NCBI RefSeq assembly: GCF_019204045.1
Contig: NZ_JAGSPC010000002.1
Span: 1-64,000 of the forward strand
Direction of reading: 5' to 3'
DNA: 64,000 nucleotides
Origin: Erythrobacter crassostreae
Lineage (GTDB): Bacteria > Pseudomonadota > Alphaproteobacteria > Sphingomonadales > Sphingomonadaceae
Below are positions 8,457 through 16,512 of this stretch, piece after piece; positions within the stretch are counted from its first letter, which is position 1; every line of letters starts with the position of its first letter. The position numbers and the translations under genes were made by a program. Under the pieces are notes generated by a model. That model made no database searches. It was given only the letters and a program-made list of their open reading frames with translations, and was not told where the DNA came from.

Positions 8457-10103
8457 TCACATATTCGGATAGTTAGGTCCGCCGCCACCTTCTGGGGTTA
8501 CCCAGTTGATGTTCTGGTTCGGGTCTTTGATATCGCATGTCTTGCAATGGACGCAGTTTTGCGAGTTGATCACGAATTTCGGCTCTGCGCCCTCTTCCTG
8601 AACCCACTCGTAAACGCCCGCCGGGCAATACCGCGCTGATGGGCCGCCAAAGACTTCGAGTTCGCTGTTTTCCTGAAGGCCGATATCCTGCACCTGCAAG
8701 TGGACCGGTTGGTCCTCTGCATGGTTGGTGTAGCTGAACGCGACGTTCGTCAGACGATCAAAGCTGATCTCGCCATCGGGTTTCGGATAATCGATCTTTG
8801 GATACAGATCAGCGCGGCCTGTCATGGTGTAGTCCGCGTGGTGCTTCATCGAGATTGGCAGGCCAATCTTGAGCGTGCGCATCCACATATCGACACCCGC
8901 CAGCATTGTGCCGATGTCACCGCCATATTTCGCAACCGCAGGCTCCGCATTCTGAACCAGTTTAAGCTCGTCCGCGATCCAGCTCGAGCGTACGGCTGTA
9001 TCGTAATCGGAAATCTCGGTTTTCTCATGACCCGCCGCGACCGCCGCCGCGATGCTTTCGGCCGCCAGCATTCCGCTCTTCATAGCGGTGTGGCTGCCTT
9101 TGATGCGCGGGACGTTTACGAAACCGGCTGCGCAGCCGATCAGCGCGCCGCCCGGGAACGCGAGCTTCGGCACGGACTGCCACCCGCCTTCGTTGATCGC
9201 GCGTGCGCCATACGCGACGCGCTTACCGCCTTCGAGATATTCGCGGATCGCGGGGTGCTGCTTCCAACGCTGGAATTCCTGATAGGGCGAAACCCACGGG
9301 TTTTTGTAATCAAGCGCCGTGACAAAGCCCAATGCAACTTGTCCGTTTGCCTGATGGTAGAGGAAGCCCCCGCCCCAGCTATCGCTTTCGGTCAGCGGCC
9401 AGCCCTGCGTGTGGATCACCCGGCCCGGGACATGCTTGGATGGATCAATATCCCAAAGCTCTTTGATGCCGAGGCCGTAAACCTGAGGCTCGCAATTCGC
9501 CTCAAGGTCGAACTTGGCCTTCATTTCTTTGGTCAGTGAACCGCGCGCGCCCTCGGCGAACAACGTGTATTTCGCTTCGATTTCCATACCAGGCTGAAAG
9601 TCAGGCTTTTGCGAGCCATCCGCCGCGATGCCCATGTCCTGCGTGATAACGCCGCGAACATTGCCATCGTCATCGAACATAACCTCATTCGCCGGGAAGC
9701 CCGGGAACACCATCACGCCCAGCCCTTCGGCTTGTTCACCCAGCCAACGGGTCATGCTGCCCAGCGATCCGGTGTAGCAGCCATCATTGCTCATGAGAGG
9801 CGGCATAATGATGTGGGGAATCGAACTTTTGCCGCCCTTAGACAGGTTCCAATGCCAGTTATCGGTCACCGGCGTTTCCGCCATCGGGCAATCCATATCG
9901 CGCCATTCGGGGAACAGCTCGTCCATGGCTTTCGGATCGACGACCGCACCTGAAAGAATATGCGCCCCGATTTCGGAGCCTTTTTCAAGGACTACGACTT
10001 CAAGCTCTTCATTGATTTGTTTCAACCGGATCGCCGCAGAAAGGCCAGCTGGGCCGCCGCCGACGATAACGACATCACAAGGCATTGATTCACGTTCGGA
10101 CAT
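8457..10103 (-). CDS. Electron-transfer flavoprotein:ubiquinone oxidoreductase
   Basis: A 548-residue inner-membrane-associated flavoprotein that passes electrons from ETF (fatty-acid and amino-acid dehydrogenases) to ubiquinone. The N-terminal FAD-binding motif is VVIVGGGPAGLSAAIRL. The quinone/membrane-binding middle and a C-terminal ferredoxin domain with CVHCKTCDIKDP (about residues 518-530) complete a full-length member; another cluster cysteine lies upstream at RYCPAG. It is the first gene of the minus-strand operon and is divergent from the UDG-like gene across about 100 bases. The adjacent acyl-CoA metabolism genes elsewhere in the window fit a beta-oxidising heterotroph. Confidence 0.95.
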   Translation of the reverse strand: MSERESMPCDVVIVGGGPAGLSAAIRLKQINEELEVVVLEKGSEIGAHILSGAVVDPKAMDELFPEWRDMDCPMAETPVTDNWHWNLSKGGKSSIPHIIMPPLMSNDGCYTGSLGSMTRWLGEQAEGLGVMVFPGFPANEVMFDDDGNVRGVITQDMGIAADGSQKPDFQPGMEIEAKYTLFAEGARGSLTKEMKAKFDLEANCEPQVYGLGIKELWDIDPSKHVPGRVIHTQGWPLTESDSWGGGFLYHQANGQVALGFVTALDYKNPWVSPYQEFQRWKQHPAIREYLEGGKRVAYGARAINEGGWQSVPKLAFPGGALIGCAAGFVNVPRIKGSHTAMKSGMLAAESIAAAVAAGHEKTEISDYDTAVRSSWIADELKLVQNAEPAVAKYGGDIGTMLAGVDMWMRTLKIGLPISMKHHADYTMTGRADLYPKIDYPKPDGEISFDRLTNVAFSYTNHAEDQPVHLQVQDIGLQENSELEVFGGPSARYCPAGVYEWVQEEGAEPKFVINSQNCVHCKTCDIKDPNQNINWVTPEGGGGPNYPNM

Positions 10104-10207
10104 ACGCTCTCATATTCCCACAGTTCGGGCGCAAAGCCTGCGCCGTTTTATCTCTACGTTCCACTTGCTAACTGGGGTTTGCGCAGTCAAGACCTGCCTT
10201 TGATCCG
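10104..10207. promoter_or_regulatory. Divergent intergenic region (ETF-QO / UDG-like gene)
   Basis: The 104 bases between two divergent starts must hold both promoters. A GC hairpin (GGCGCA, 5-base loop, TGCGCC) lies at 10128-10144 and is followed on the plus strand by GTTTTAT. As no plus-strand gene precedes it, it is not clearly a terminator. No recognisable operator or consensus promoter. Confidence 0.35.
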
Positions 10208-10993
10208 ATGAACGCCTTAACAACCCCCAATGCCCTCGATTTGGCCGCTGCGATGGAATGGTGGCGCGATGCGGGCGTGGATATGGATTTCACCGATGAC
10301 GCTACGGTTTGGTTGAGCGATGAAGACGCTGCTGCGCCTCCTGCTAATGCGCCAACTGGCCACGCGAACGGTTCGGACAGCAAACCAACACAGCATTCGG
10401 AAAAAGCGCCGGAACAGATACCGGACGTGGCGCGAGTTGACCTGATTGGCGATTCGCCGCCGGCCACTCTGGCAGAATTTCATACGTTCTGGCTCGAAGC
10501 ATCAGGTCTTGATGCAATTGGACCAAGAGGTCGAATCGCTCCGCGTGGCACGGCGGGAGCAGAAACGATGGTTCTGGTTTGCGATCCTGAAGAGCGCGAC
10601 CGCGATACGCTTTTGAGCGGCCAGCAGGGCGAATTGTTGGGCCGTATGTTCGCCGCGATGGGTATCGCCGAGGATACGGCCTATTTCGCTTCTGCCCTGC
10701 CGCGCCACACGCCCATGGCCGACACGGCTGCAATAGCCAAAGGCGGCATGGATGCAGTCACCGCTCTGCACATTCAGCTCGTCGCGCCCAAGCGCGTGAT
10801 CGCACTTGGCACAAACATCTTGCCGTTTCTTGGCCACGATCGAACGCAAGATTTTACTTCTTTACGTGAAATCAACCATAGGTCCGTAAACACGCCGCTT
10901 CTGATAAGCGAAGGCTTGGATGCCATGATGTCCATGCCCCGCCTTAAAGCCAGATTTTGGCGGAGATGGATTGAATGGTCGGCCGGGAAATGA
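10208..10993 (+). CDS. Degenerate uracil-DNA glycosylase superfamily protein
   Basis: A 261-residue protein. Residues 1-115 are a variable, proline/acid-rich extension. Residues 120-260 resemble the type 4/5 uracil-DNA glycosylase fold: VLVCDPEERD in place of the GEAPG loop, then GQQGELLGRMFAAMG (138-152), FASALPRHTP (160-169) and KRVIALGTNILPFLG (195-209). The whole protein has only one cysteine, so the four 4Fe-4S ligands of type 4 enzymes are absent, and the usual C-terminal His-Pro catalytic motif is not visible where expected (around 228-240). It may therefore be a non-catalytic or altered homologue. The stop overlaps the next ATG (ATGA). Family call moderate, activity unknown. Confidence 0.7.
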   Translation: MNALTTPNALDLAAAMEWWRDAGVDMDFTDDATVWLSDEDAAAPPANAPTGHANGSDSKPTQHSEKAPEQIPDVARVDLIGDSPPATLAEFHTFWLEASGLDAIGPRGRIAPRGTAGAETMVLVCDPEERDRDTLLSGQQGELLGRMFAAMGIAEDTAYFASALPRHTPMADTAAIAKGGMDAVTALHIQLVAPKRVIALGTNILPFLGHDRTQDFTSLREINHRSVNTPLLISEGLDAMMSMPRLKARFWRRWIEWSAGK

Positions 10994-12756
10994 CGATGAA
11001 AATGCTGCGATCGGGAATGATCGCAATTGGACTGGCCTCTGCCACCCTTACCAGCGGAACAGCATTAGCGCAGAGCCAAAGCATGGCTGCGCATTACGGC
11101 GATGGTGCGCGCCATAGCGATTCCATTCCTCAAGTTCTTTCGAACAATGAGCGCAAGCACTTCGTCGCCCTTTTCGCAGCGCTAGACCGTCAGGATTGGA
11201 ATGAAGTTCGCGAGCGTCTCCGCAAAAACCGCGACTCGGTTCTATATCAGACTGCGCTCGCTGAATTCTATGTCCACGCAAGCAGTCCGGCCGTAACCGC
11301 CGATCAGATCGCTGATTGGTTTGAGCTCGGCATTCACCTGCCGCAGGCACAGCAACTTGGCCGCTTGGGCGCCAAACGCGGTTTGTCTAACCTGCCGCAG
11401 TTTCCCCGTGCGCAAAGCTTTAGACGTCAGCCATACGCGCCTAAGCGTATTCGCCCCCGCTCGATAGTCGATGGTTCGATGCCTAGCTCGACCCGTTCGG
11501 CTATTCTTGGCGCGATTAAGAACGATGATCCAGCGGGCGCTCATGCGATCTTGATGGAGATTGATGACCGCCTTAGCTCGGCATCGCGCGCAGAATGGCG
11601 GCAAAAAGTAGCCTGGAGCTACTACATCGAGAACAACGACACCGCCGCCTTGCAACTCGCCGAAACCGTCAGCCAAGGCAGCGGCGCGTGGGTTGCAGAG
11701 GGCGAATGGGTTGCAGGCCTTGCCGCTTGGCGTTTGGGCTATTGCTCACTCGCCGGAGAGGCCTTCGCCCGCGCGGCTGTGCGATCCACGAATGTTGAGC
11801 TAACGTCGGCCGCACACTATTGGGCGCATCGCTCACTGGTGCGCTGCCGCGAGCCAGGCCAAGCGCAAGGGCATCTGGAAGCAGCGGCCGGTTTTGATGA
11901 GACGCTTTACGGCATGCTCGCCTCGGACCAGCTGGGCATTGAGTTCAAACAATCGGCAACACCGCAGCCATTCACCCAGAACGACTGGGATGCTCTGGAA
12001 AGCACATTCAACGTGCAGGTTGCAGCGGCGCTGGTAGAAATCGGACGCCCTGCACTGGCCGACGAGGTTCTTCGTCATCAGGCACGCGTCGGCGATCCGA
12101 GTGACTTTGAAGCGCTTTCAAAGTTTGCGCGCGAACTAGGGATGCCATCAACGCAGCTTTTTATGGCGCACAACGCCCCGCGCGGTCAGCGTAGCGATGG
12201 CGCATTGCGCTTTCCTGTTGCGCGCTGGCAGCCTCGCAATGGTTGGCGTGTCGACCCGTCACTCGCCTTCGCTCACGCGCTTCAGGAATCAAACTTCCGC
12301 GCTGGCGCTGTGAGCCCCGCGAACGCACGCGGCCTGATGCAGATCATGCCAGGCACAGCGCGCGACCATAATCGCAACCTGAACCTTGGAGCGAGCTATG
12401 CGGACCTCAATGATCCCGAAGTGAACCTTGCATATGGCCAACAGCACCTTGAAATGCTGCGCGATAGTTCGGCGACTGGAGGAAAACTGCCCAAGATCAT
12501 GGCTGCCTATAATGCTGGCCTGACCCCGATCACGCGCTGGAACACAGAGATAAACGATCAGAACGATCCGCTGCTCTGGATGGAATCGATCCCCTATTGG
12601 GAAACACGCGGTTATGTTGCCATCGTGATGCGCAACTACTGGATGTATGAGCGCGCCGCAGGCGTGCCGAGCCCGAGCCGCCGCGCTCTTGCCCAAGGCC
12701 AGTGGCCAAGCTTTCCGCAACCGGTTAGGACGCGATCAGCCTATCTCGACCGGTAA
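10990..12756 (+). CDS. Lytic murein transglycosylase (Slt70-like)
   Basis: A periplasmic enzyme of about 588 residues that cleaves the glycan strand of peptidoglycan with 1,6-anhydro product formation. The ATG at 10990 overlaps the upstream stop and gives a clean signal peptide ending near ALAQS. A long alpha-helical superhelix (about 40-400) precedes the C-terminal SLT domain. That domain has the catalytic glutamate in LQESNF, then ARGLMQIMPGTA and AAYNAG, the standard GLMQ and AYNAG motifs. Length and layout match Slt70. Coupling with the UDG-like gene is conserved-looking but unexplained. moaB follows after 12 bases. Confidence 0.92.
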   Translation: MTMKMLRSGMIAIGLASATLTSGTALAQSQSMAAHYGDGARHSDSIPQVLSNNERKHFVALFAALDRQDWNEVRERLRKNRDSVLYQTALAEFYVHASSPAVTADQIADWFELGIHLPQAQQLGRLGAKRGLSNLPQFPRAQSFRRQPYAPKRIRPRSIVDGSMPSSTRSAILGAIKNDDPAGAHAILMEIDDRLSSASRAEWRQKVAWSYYIENNDTAALQLAETVSQGSGAWVAEGEWVAGLAAWRLGYCSLAGEAFARAAVRSTNVELTSAAHYWAHRSLVRCREPGQAQGHLEAAAGFDETLYGMLASDQLGIEFKQSATPQPFTQNDWDALESTFNVQVAAALVEIGRPALADEVLRHQARVGDPSDFEALSKFARELGMPSTQLFMAHNAPRGQRSDGALRFPVARWQPRNGWRVDPSLAFAHALQESNFRAGAVSPANARGLMQIMPGTARDHNRNLNLGASYADLNDPEVNLAYGQQHLEMLRDSSATGGKLPKIMAAYNAGLTPITRWNTEINDQNDPLLWMESIPYWETRGYVAIVMRNYWMYERAAGVPSPSRRALAQGQWPSFPQPVRTRSAYLDR

Positions 12757-12768
12757 AGGAAAGCGCAC

Positions 12769-13299
12769 ATGGCGATCGACGAGACCAAGACATTCACGCC
12801 GATCAATATTGCAGTCCTGACCGTTTCGGACACGCGTACAGCAGAAGACGACACGTCCGGCGATATTCTCGCCGCGCGGATCACTGGCGCAGGGCATAGT
12901 GTAGCGGCGCGTATGATCGTGAAAGACGATGCGACGCTGCTGGCAAAGCAGATTGAGACGTGGGTGGACGATCCGCAAATCGACGCAATTATCAGCACTG
13001 GCGGCACAGGCCTGACAGGCCGCGATGTAACGCCGGAGGCGCTGTCTCGCATGGAAGACGCTCGCGACATTCCCGGCTTTGGTGAGCTGTTCCGCTGGCT
13101 AAGCTTCAAAACCATCGGCACCAGCACCATCCAGTCGCGCGCCTGCGCCATTGTTGCGCGCGGCACCTATATCTTCGCCCTGCCCGGATCGAATGGCGCG
13201 GTTAAGGATGGATGGGACGGAATCCTTGCTGAGCAACTCGACAGCCGTAACCGGCCTTGTAACTTTATCGAGCTCATGCCGAGACTTCGCGAGAAATAG
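12769..13299 (+). CDS. moaB: Molybdenum cofactor biosynthesis protein B
   Basis: A 176-residue MogA/MoaB-family protein that adenylylates molybdopterin before molybdate insertion. The MPT-binding motif STGGTGLTGRDVTPEA (about 84-99) and the downstream ALPGSNGAVKDGW motif are typical of MoaB. The length matches MoaB rather than the larger MoeA. It sits 12 bases after the transglycosylase gene on the same strand and 39 bases before the radical SAM gene, which has its own operator. No other Moco genes are in the window. Confidence 0.92.
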   Translation: MAIDETKTFTPINIAVLTVSDTRTAEDDTSGDILAARITGAGHSVAARMIVKDDATLLAKQIETWVDDPQIDAIISTGGTGLTGRDVTPEALSRMEDARDIPGFGELFRWLSFKTIGTSTIQSRACAIVARGTYIFALPGSNGAVKDGWDGILAEQLDSRNRPCNFIELMPRLREK

Positions 13300-13317
13300 A
13301 GCTTCTCAAAAAACGTT

Positions 13318-13332
13318 GTTCTATATATGTTC
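13318..13332 (+). promoter_or_regulatory. Putative LexA (SOS) box, GTTC-N7-GTTC
   Basis: The sequence is GTTC-TATATAT-GTTC, an exact match to the direct-repeat LexA operator established for alphaproteobacteria (GTTCN7GTTC). It ends 6 bases before the ATG at 13339 and has an AT-rich TATATAT core that could double as a -10 element. LexA bound here would block initiation directly. The match is perfect and lies in the only sizeable gap of the region, but no LexA binding has been shown. Confidence 0.72.
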
Positions 13333-13338
13333 TTCCTC

Positions 13339-14427
13339 ATGGCGAACAAGGAACATCCCGATTTTGTAAGCGGACGCGGTGCGGCTTCTGCCAATGTCTG
13401 CACCCGATTTGGATTGGCGACGCGCGAGGCAGATGGCGACTGGCGTGATCATGTCGAAACCCTCGATGGGCCGTCGGTCAAATTGCGCACGACCGTTACC
13501 GAAGAACTCCCGCGGACAATTCTGAGTTTCAACCAGTCGCCAGATATCCCGTTTGACCGTAGCATCAACGCCTATCGCGGGTGCGAGCATGGCTGCGTCT
13601 ATTGCTTTGCCCGCCCTACCCATGCCTATCACGACCTGTCACCCGGTCTCGACTTTGAGACAAAATTGTTCGCGAAGCCAAACGCGGCGCAATTGCTGCG
13701 CGAAACGCTGGCTAAACCGAAATACCGCCCTCGCCCGATTGCAATGGGCACGAACACCGATCCGTATCAGCCAATAGAGCGCGATTACACGATCACGCGC
13801 CAGCTGTTGAAAGTCTGTCTTGATGCGCGTCATCCCGTGACTATCACGACCAAATCAGACCGCGTGCTCCGCGATATTGATCTGCTTGAGGAAATGGCGA
13901 GGCAGAACCTTGTTGCGGTTGCCATTTCCGTCACCAGCATGGACGCTGCGCTATCAGCAAAGCTGGAGCCGCGCTGTGCTGCTCCGGCAAAACGGCTCGC
14001 GGCGCTCAGCGAGTTGGTGCGCGCCGGTGTGCCTGTGCATTGCTCGGTGTCCCCAGTCATCCCCGCGATCACGGATGAATTTATGGAAGAGATTGTCGCG
14101 CGCGCAGGCAAGATTCGCGTGCAAAGCGCAGGCTGGATCCCGCTGCGCCTACCCCACGAAGTCGCGCCGCTGTTCCGCGAATGGCTAAATATCCATTACC
14201 CCGATCGCGCGGGCAAAGTGATGAGCATCGTCCGCTCGATACGCGGAGGGCGTGACAATGACCCGGACTTTTTCACGCGCATGCGCCCAAGAGGCGTTTG
14301 GGCTGACCTATTCCGTGCGCGTTTCAATCTTGCTCGGAAGAAAGCGGACATTGGAAATACGAAATTCGAACTGGATTTCTCTCGCTTCAGGCGGCCGGAA
14401 CTCGGTGGACAGATGCGCCTAATTTAA
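13339..14427 (+). CDS. PA0069-family (SplB-like) radical SAM protein
   Basis: A 362-residue radical SAM protein of the COG1533/PA0069 group, related to spore photoproduct lyase but of unknown reaction. The cluster motif is C82-x3-C86-x2-C89 in YRGCEHGCVYCF. Further family blocks are GTNTDPYQP, TTKSDRVLRD and SVSPVIPAITD. I choose the ATG at 13339; an in-frame ATG at 13327 falls inside the LexA box. Only a few bases could separate the transcription start from this ATG, so the mRNA may be leaderless. The LexA box suggests a DNA-damage role. Ends 5 bases from the convergent pfp gene. Confidence 0.88.
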   Translation: MANKEHPDFVSGRGAASANVCTRFGLATREADGDWRDHVETLDGPSVKLRTTVTEELPRTILSFNQSPDIPFDRSINAYRGCEHGCVYCFARPTHAYHDLSPGLDFETKLFAKPNAAQLLRETLAKPKYRPRPIAMGTNTDPYQPIERDYTITRQLLKVCLDARHPVTITTKSDRVLRDIDLLEEMARQNLVAVAISVTSMDAALSAKLEPRCAAPAKRLAALSELVRAGVPVHCSVSPVIPAITDEFMEEIVARAGKIRVQSAGWIPLRLPHEVAPLFREWLNIHYPDRAGKVMSIVRSIRGGRDNDPDFFTRMRPRGVWADLFRARFNLARKKADIGNTKFELDFSRFRRPELGGQMRLI

Positions 14428-14432
14428 CCGCC

Positions 14433-15644
14433 TCAGCCCTGCTCCAATTCGGCGAGCAATTCGGTGAACCATGCCACGTTTGGATTAAATGCCTTGCCGC
14501 CCTTGATCCGCTCAAACTCGATGGTGCGAAGCACATCGCCGCGCTCCTCGTCCTGACCCGCCACACCGGATTCACCCTTTATTGCGGCATCTACGGCGTG
14601 TTCCGTGCATTTCTGGATGAGAGCCTGATCGGCTTCGTTGGCGGGTGCTGAACGCGCAAAGTATCCGCTTTTCTGGACGAGCACTTTTTCCGCGCCAATC
14701 TGCGCAGCGAACTGTTTCGCAAACCATTGACCAGGATTGACCTTGTCGAGTTGCACATGGCCAAAGGGGTCGCGCGGAACAGTCTCCCCAGCGGCCTCCA
14801 TCGCGGCGACAATCTCGCTTAAACCTGCACCTTCCGAAATGAACAAATTTACTCCGTCGTTCTGATCCATGATCTCACGCAGCCGGGATGCTTCCTGTGC
14901 GATGTCGAATGATCGTTCCGGAACGTAAACACCGTGCACGTCCCAGCGAGCAGCCGCATTCTCCTCCCATTCCGCAAACTGCGCGTTCTTCACCCATTGG
15001 TGATGTTCACGCGCGGTCGCAGCGGTCAGCCATCCGCAATTGCGGCCCATCACCTCATGGACGATCAGCATCCGGGGGTTAGCAGTGTGCTCAGCAATAA
15101 CGTTGCGCGCGAAAACAGCACCCTGCTCCGCCGCGGTCCATGCACCGAGCGACTGGGTAATCGGGATCACGTCGTTGTCGATGGTTTTAGGCAAGCCGAC
15201 CACAGTCAGCGGATAACCATTTTCGTCGAGATACTTCGCAAGATCGGCGGCGGCGGTGTTAGTATCATCCCCGCCGATTGTGTGGAGGATATCCACCCCG
15301 TCACGCGTCAATTGCTCGGCTGCAACATGGAGCGGGTTTTGCCCTTCCCCAACCAATCCGCGCTTTACGCAATCCTCAACATTGGTCAGCTTTACCCGGC
15401 TGTTTCCAATCGGACTTCCGCCAAATGCATGAAGCCGTCCGGCATTGTTACGGACGTGATCCGGAACCTCGGCCCTGTCGCCAGTCAGCAATCCGGCATA
15501 GCCATTGCGATAGGCAATGATGCGAATGTCCGGCGCGACTTCAGTGTAGCGCTCGATCAACCCGCCCACGGCAGACGAAAGGCACGGCGCAAGACCGCCG
15601 GCGGTGAGCAGTGCGACTGTCTTGGGTTTTTCGTTGGCCATCAT
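14433..15644 (-). CDS. pfp: Pyrophosphate-dependent 6-phosphofructokinase
   Basis: A 403-residue PfkA-superfamily enzyme. The phosphoryl-donor loop reads GGDDTN (124-129), with Asp where ATP enzymes have Gly, followed by PKTIDND (152-158) with Lys. This combination is the established signature of the PPi-dependent enzymes. It would therefore interconvert fructose 6-phosphate and fructose 1,6-bisphosphate reversibly with PPi. Many alphaproteobacteria lack ATP-PFK and use Entner-Doudoroff, so the enzyme may serve gluconeogenesis or flexible glycolysis. The start could be either of two adjacent ATGs. It is a single gene, convergent with the radical SAM gene. Confidence 0.88.
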   Translation of the reverse strand: MMANEKPKTVALLTAGGLAPCLSSAVGGLIERYTEVAPDIRIIAYRNGYAGLLTGDRAEVPDHVRNNAGRLHAFGGSPIGNSRVKLTNVEDCVKRGLVGEGQNPLHVAAEQLTRDGVDILHTIGGDDTNTAAADLAKYLDENGYPLTVVGLPKTIDNDVIPITQSLGAWTAAEQGAVFARNVIAEHTANPRMLIVHEVMGRNCGWLTAATAREHHQWVKNAQFAEWEENAAARWDVHGVYVPERSFDIAQEASRLREIMDQNDGVNLFISEGAGLSEIVAAMEAAGETVPRDPFGHVQLDKVNPGQWFAKQFAAQIGAEKVLVQKSGYFARSAPANEADQALIQKCTEHAVDAAIKGESGVAGQDEERGDVLRTIEFERIKGGKAFNPNVAWFTELLAELEQG

Positions 15645-15724
15645 CGCATTCTGCCAAGGAGCGGGCGTTTAGGCTAGAGGAATGGCGGGCAGGATACGTA
15701 TGCCTCACCTGGACAACCGAAACT

Positions 15725-16078
15725 TTAGACCGTTGAAGCGACTACTTTTGCCTCGCCAATTATCCTGCCATCCCAAAGGTAAAACCTGTCTGCCGCTTGA
15801 AATTTTTCGGTAACATCGCTGCCAAAGAGAAAGAAGAACTTGGTCATCGAGGTTTCACCTGGTGCCAGCCAAGGCGATGAAAACACCATACATGCGTCAT
15901 TCGCCTCGCGCGACGATCGTTCAAGAACGCAGGGACAGCCAAATCCGGATGGCGCTGGTCCGTTGCGTCCCCCAGCATCAGTACGGTATAGCTTCAATTC
16001 CGCAATCAAATCAGGTTCTTTTGATGCAAGGTGGATCACCCGTTGCAACGCCCACTTCGGGAGCTCAAGGAGCCTCAC
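15725..16078 (-). CDS. Small protein resembling EF-Tu C-terminal domain, unknown function
   Basis: A 117-residue protein. From about residue 25 it looks like the free-standing EF-Tu domain-3-like beta-barrel proteins seen in many bacteria: ELKLYRTDAGGRNGPAPSGF, then a hydrophobic beta segment, LAPGET (the PGE turn of domain 3), FLFGSDV and a terminal WDGRIIGEAKV strand. No GTPase domain is present. The ATG at 16078 overlaps the stop of the DUF1330 gene (ATGA), so the two are coupled. The first 24 residues are atypical and may not all be translated. Function unknown; the fold call is by eye. Confidence 0.58.
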   Translation of the reverse strand: MRLLELPKWALQRVIHLASKEPDLIAELKLYRTDAGGRNGPAPSGFGCPCVLERSSREANDACMVFSSPWLAPGETSMTKFFFLFGSDVTEKFQAADRFYLWDGRIIGEAKVVASTV

Positions 16079-16509
16079 CCAAAGCCCCCGCCAGACTCAC
16101 CCGGCGAAAACCGCATCAAACGGCTGTCCAACAAAGCCGCCGTGCGGTTTACCACCGCCAACTGGTAGTCAGGGTCTTTGATCATCGCGAAAAATGCGCC
16201 TGAATTGGGATATTGCGCAACAAAGCCATCGTGCCAGTCTTTGCCATCAGGCCCAGTCACCATTGTCTGAAACGCACCGCGCCACACGATCTCACCGCCG
16301 ACGCGAGAGAAAATCGGGCCGCTCGTCTTGCCATACTCTTCGTAAGCGCGCCGCCCGCTCCAGCCATTGCCATGATGCTCGTGGCCCTCTGGATACTCAG
16401 CCAGCTCGCGGTATTGCAGTAGGTTGAGCATATGGATCGGCTCGTCACGCGGCAGGTCCTTGAACGCCTGAAAATTGGATGCCGAGGGATCGATGTAGAA
16501 TTGAGCCAT
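16075..16509 (-). CDS. DUF1330 domain protein
   Basis: A 144-residue protein with the DUF1330 ferredoxin-like (dimeric alpha-beta barrel) pattern. It has an N-terminal PIHMLNLLQYRE strand and a Y-E-E-Y-G-K helix, then GGEIVWRGAFQTMVTG and HDGFVAQYPNSGAFFAMIKDPDYQ near the end. No catalytic residue is known for the family. It starts 3 bases after the acyl-CoA ligase stop and is coupled to the EF-Tu-domain-like gene, so the three probably share a transcript. Cytoplasmic; no signal peptide. Confidence 0.85.
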   Translation of the reverse strand: MAQFYIDPSASNFQAFKDLPRDEPIHMLNLLQYRELAEYPEGHEHHGNGWSGRRAYEEYGKTSGPIFSRVGGEIVWRGAFQTMVTGPDGKDWHDGFVAQYPNSGAFFAMIKDPDYQLAVVNRTAALLDSRLMRFSPGESGGGFG

Positions 16510-16512
16510 GGC

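Noticed and set aside
10128..10150. Hairpin followed by GTTTTAT as a terminator
   Set aside because: It sits in a divergent promoter region with no plus-strand transcript to end; kept only as a note.
13327..13338. Upstream ATG of the radical SAM gene as the start
   Set aside because: It lies inside the LexA box and adds only four residues; the ATG at 13339 leaves the operator intact.
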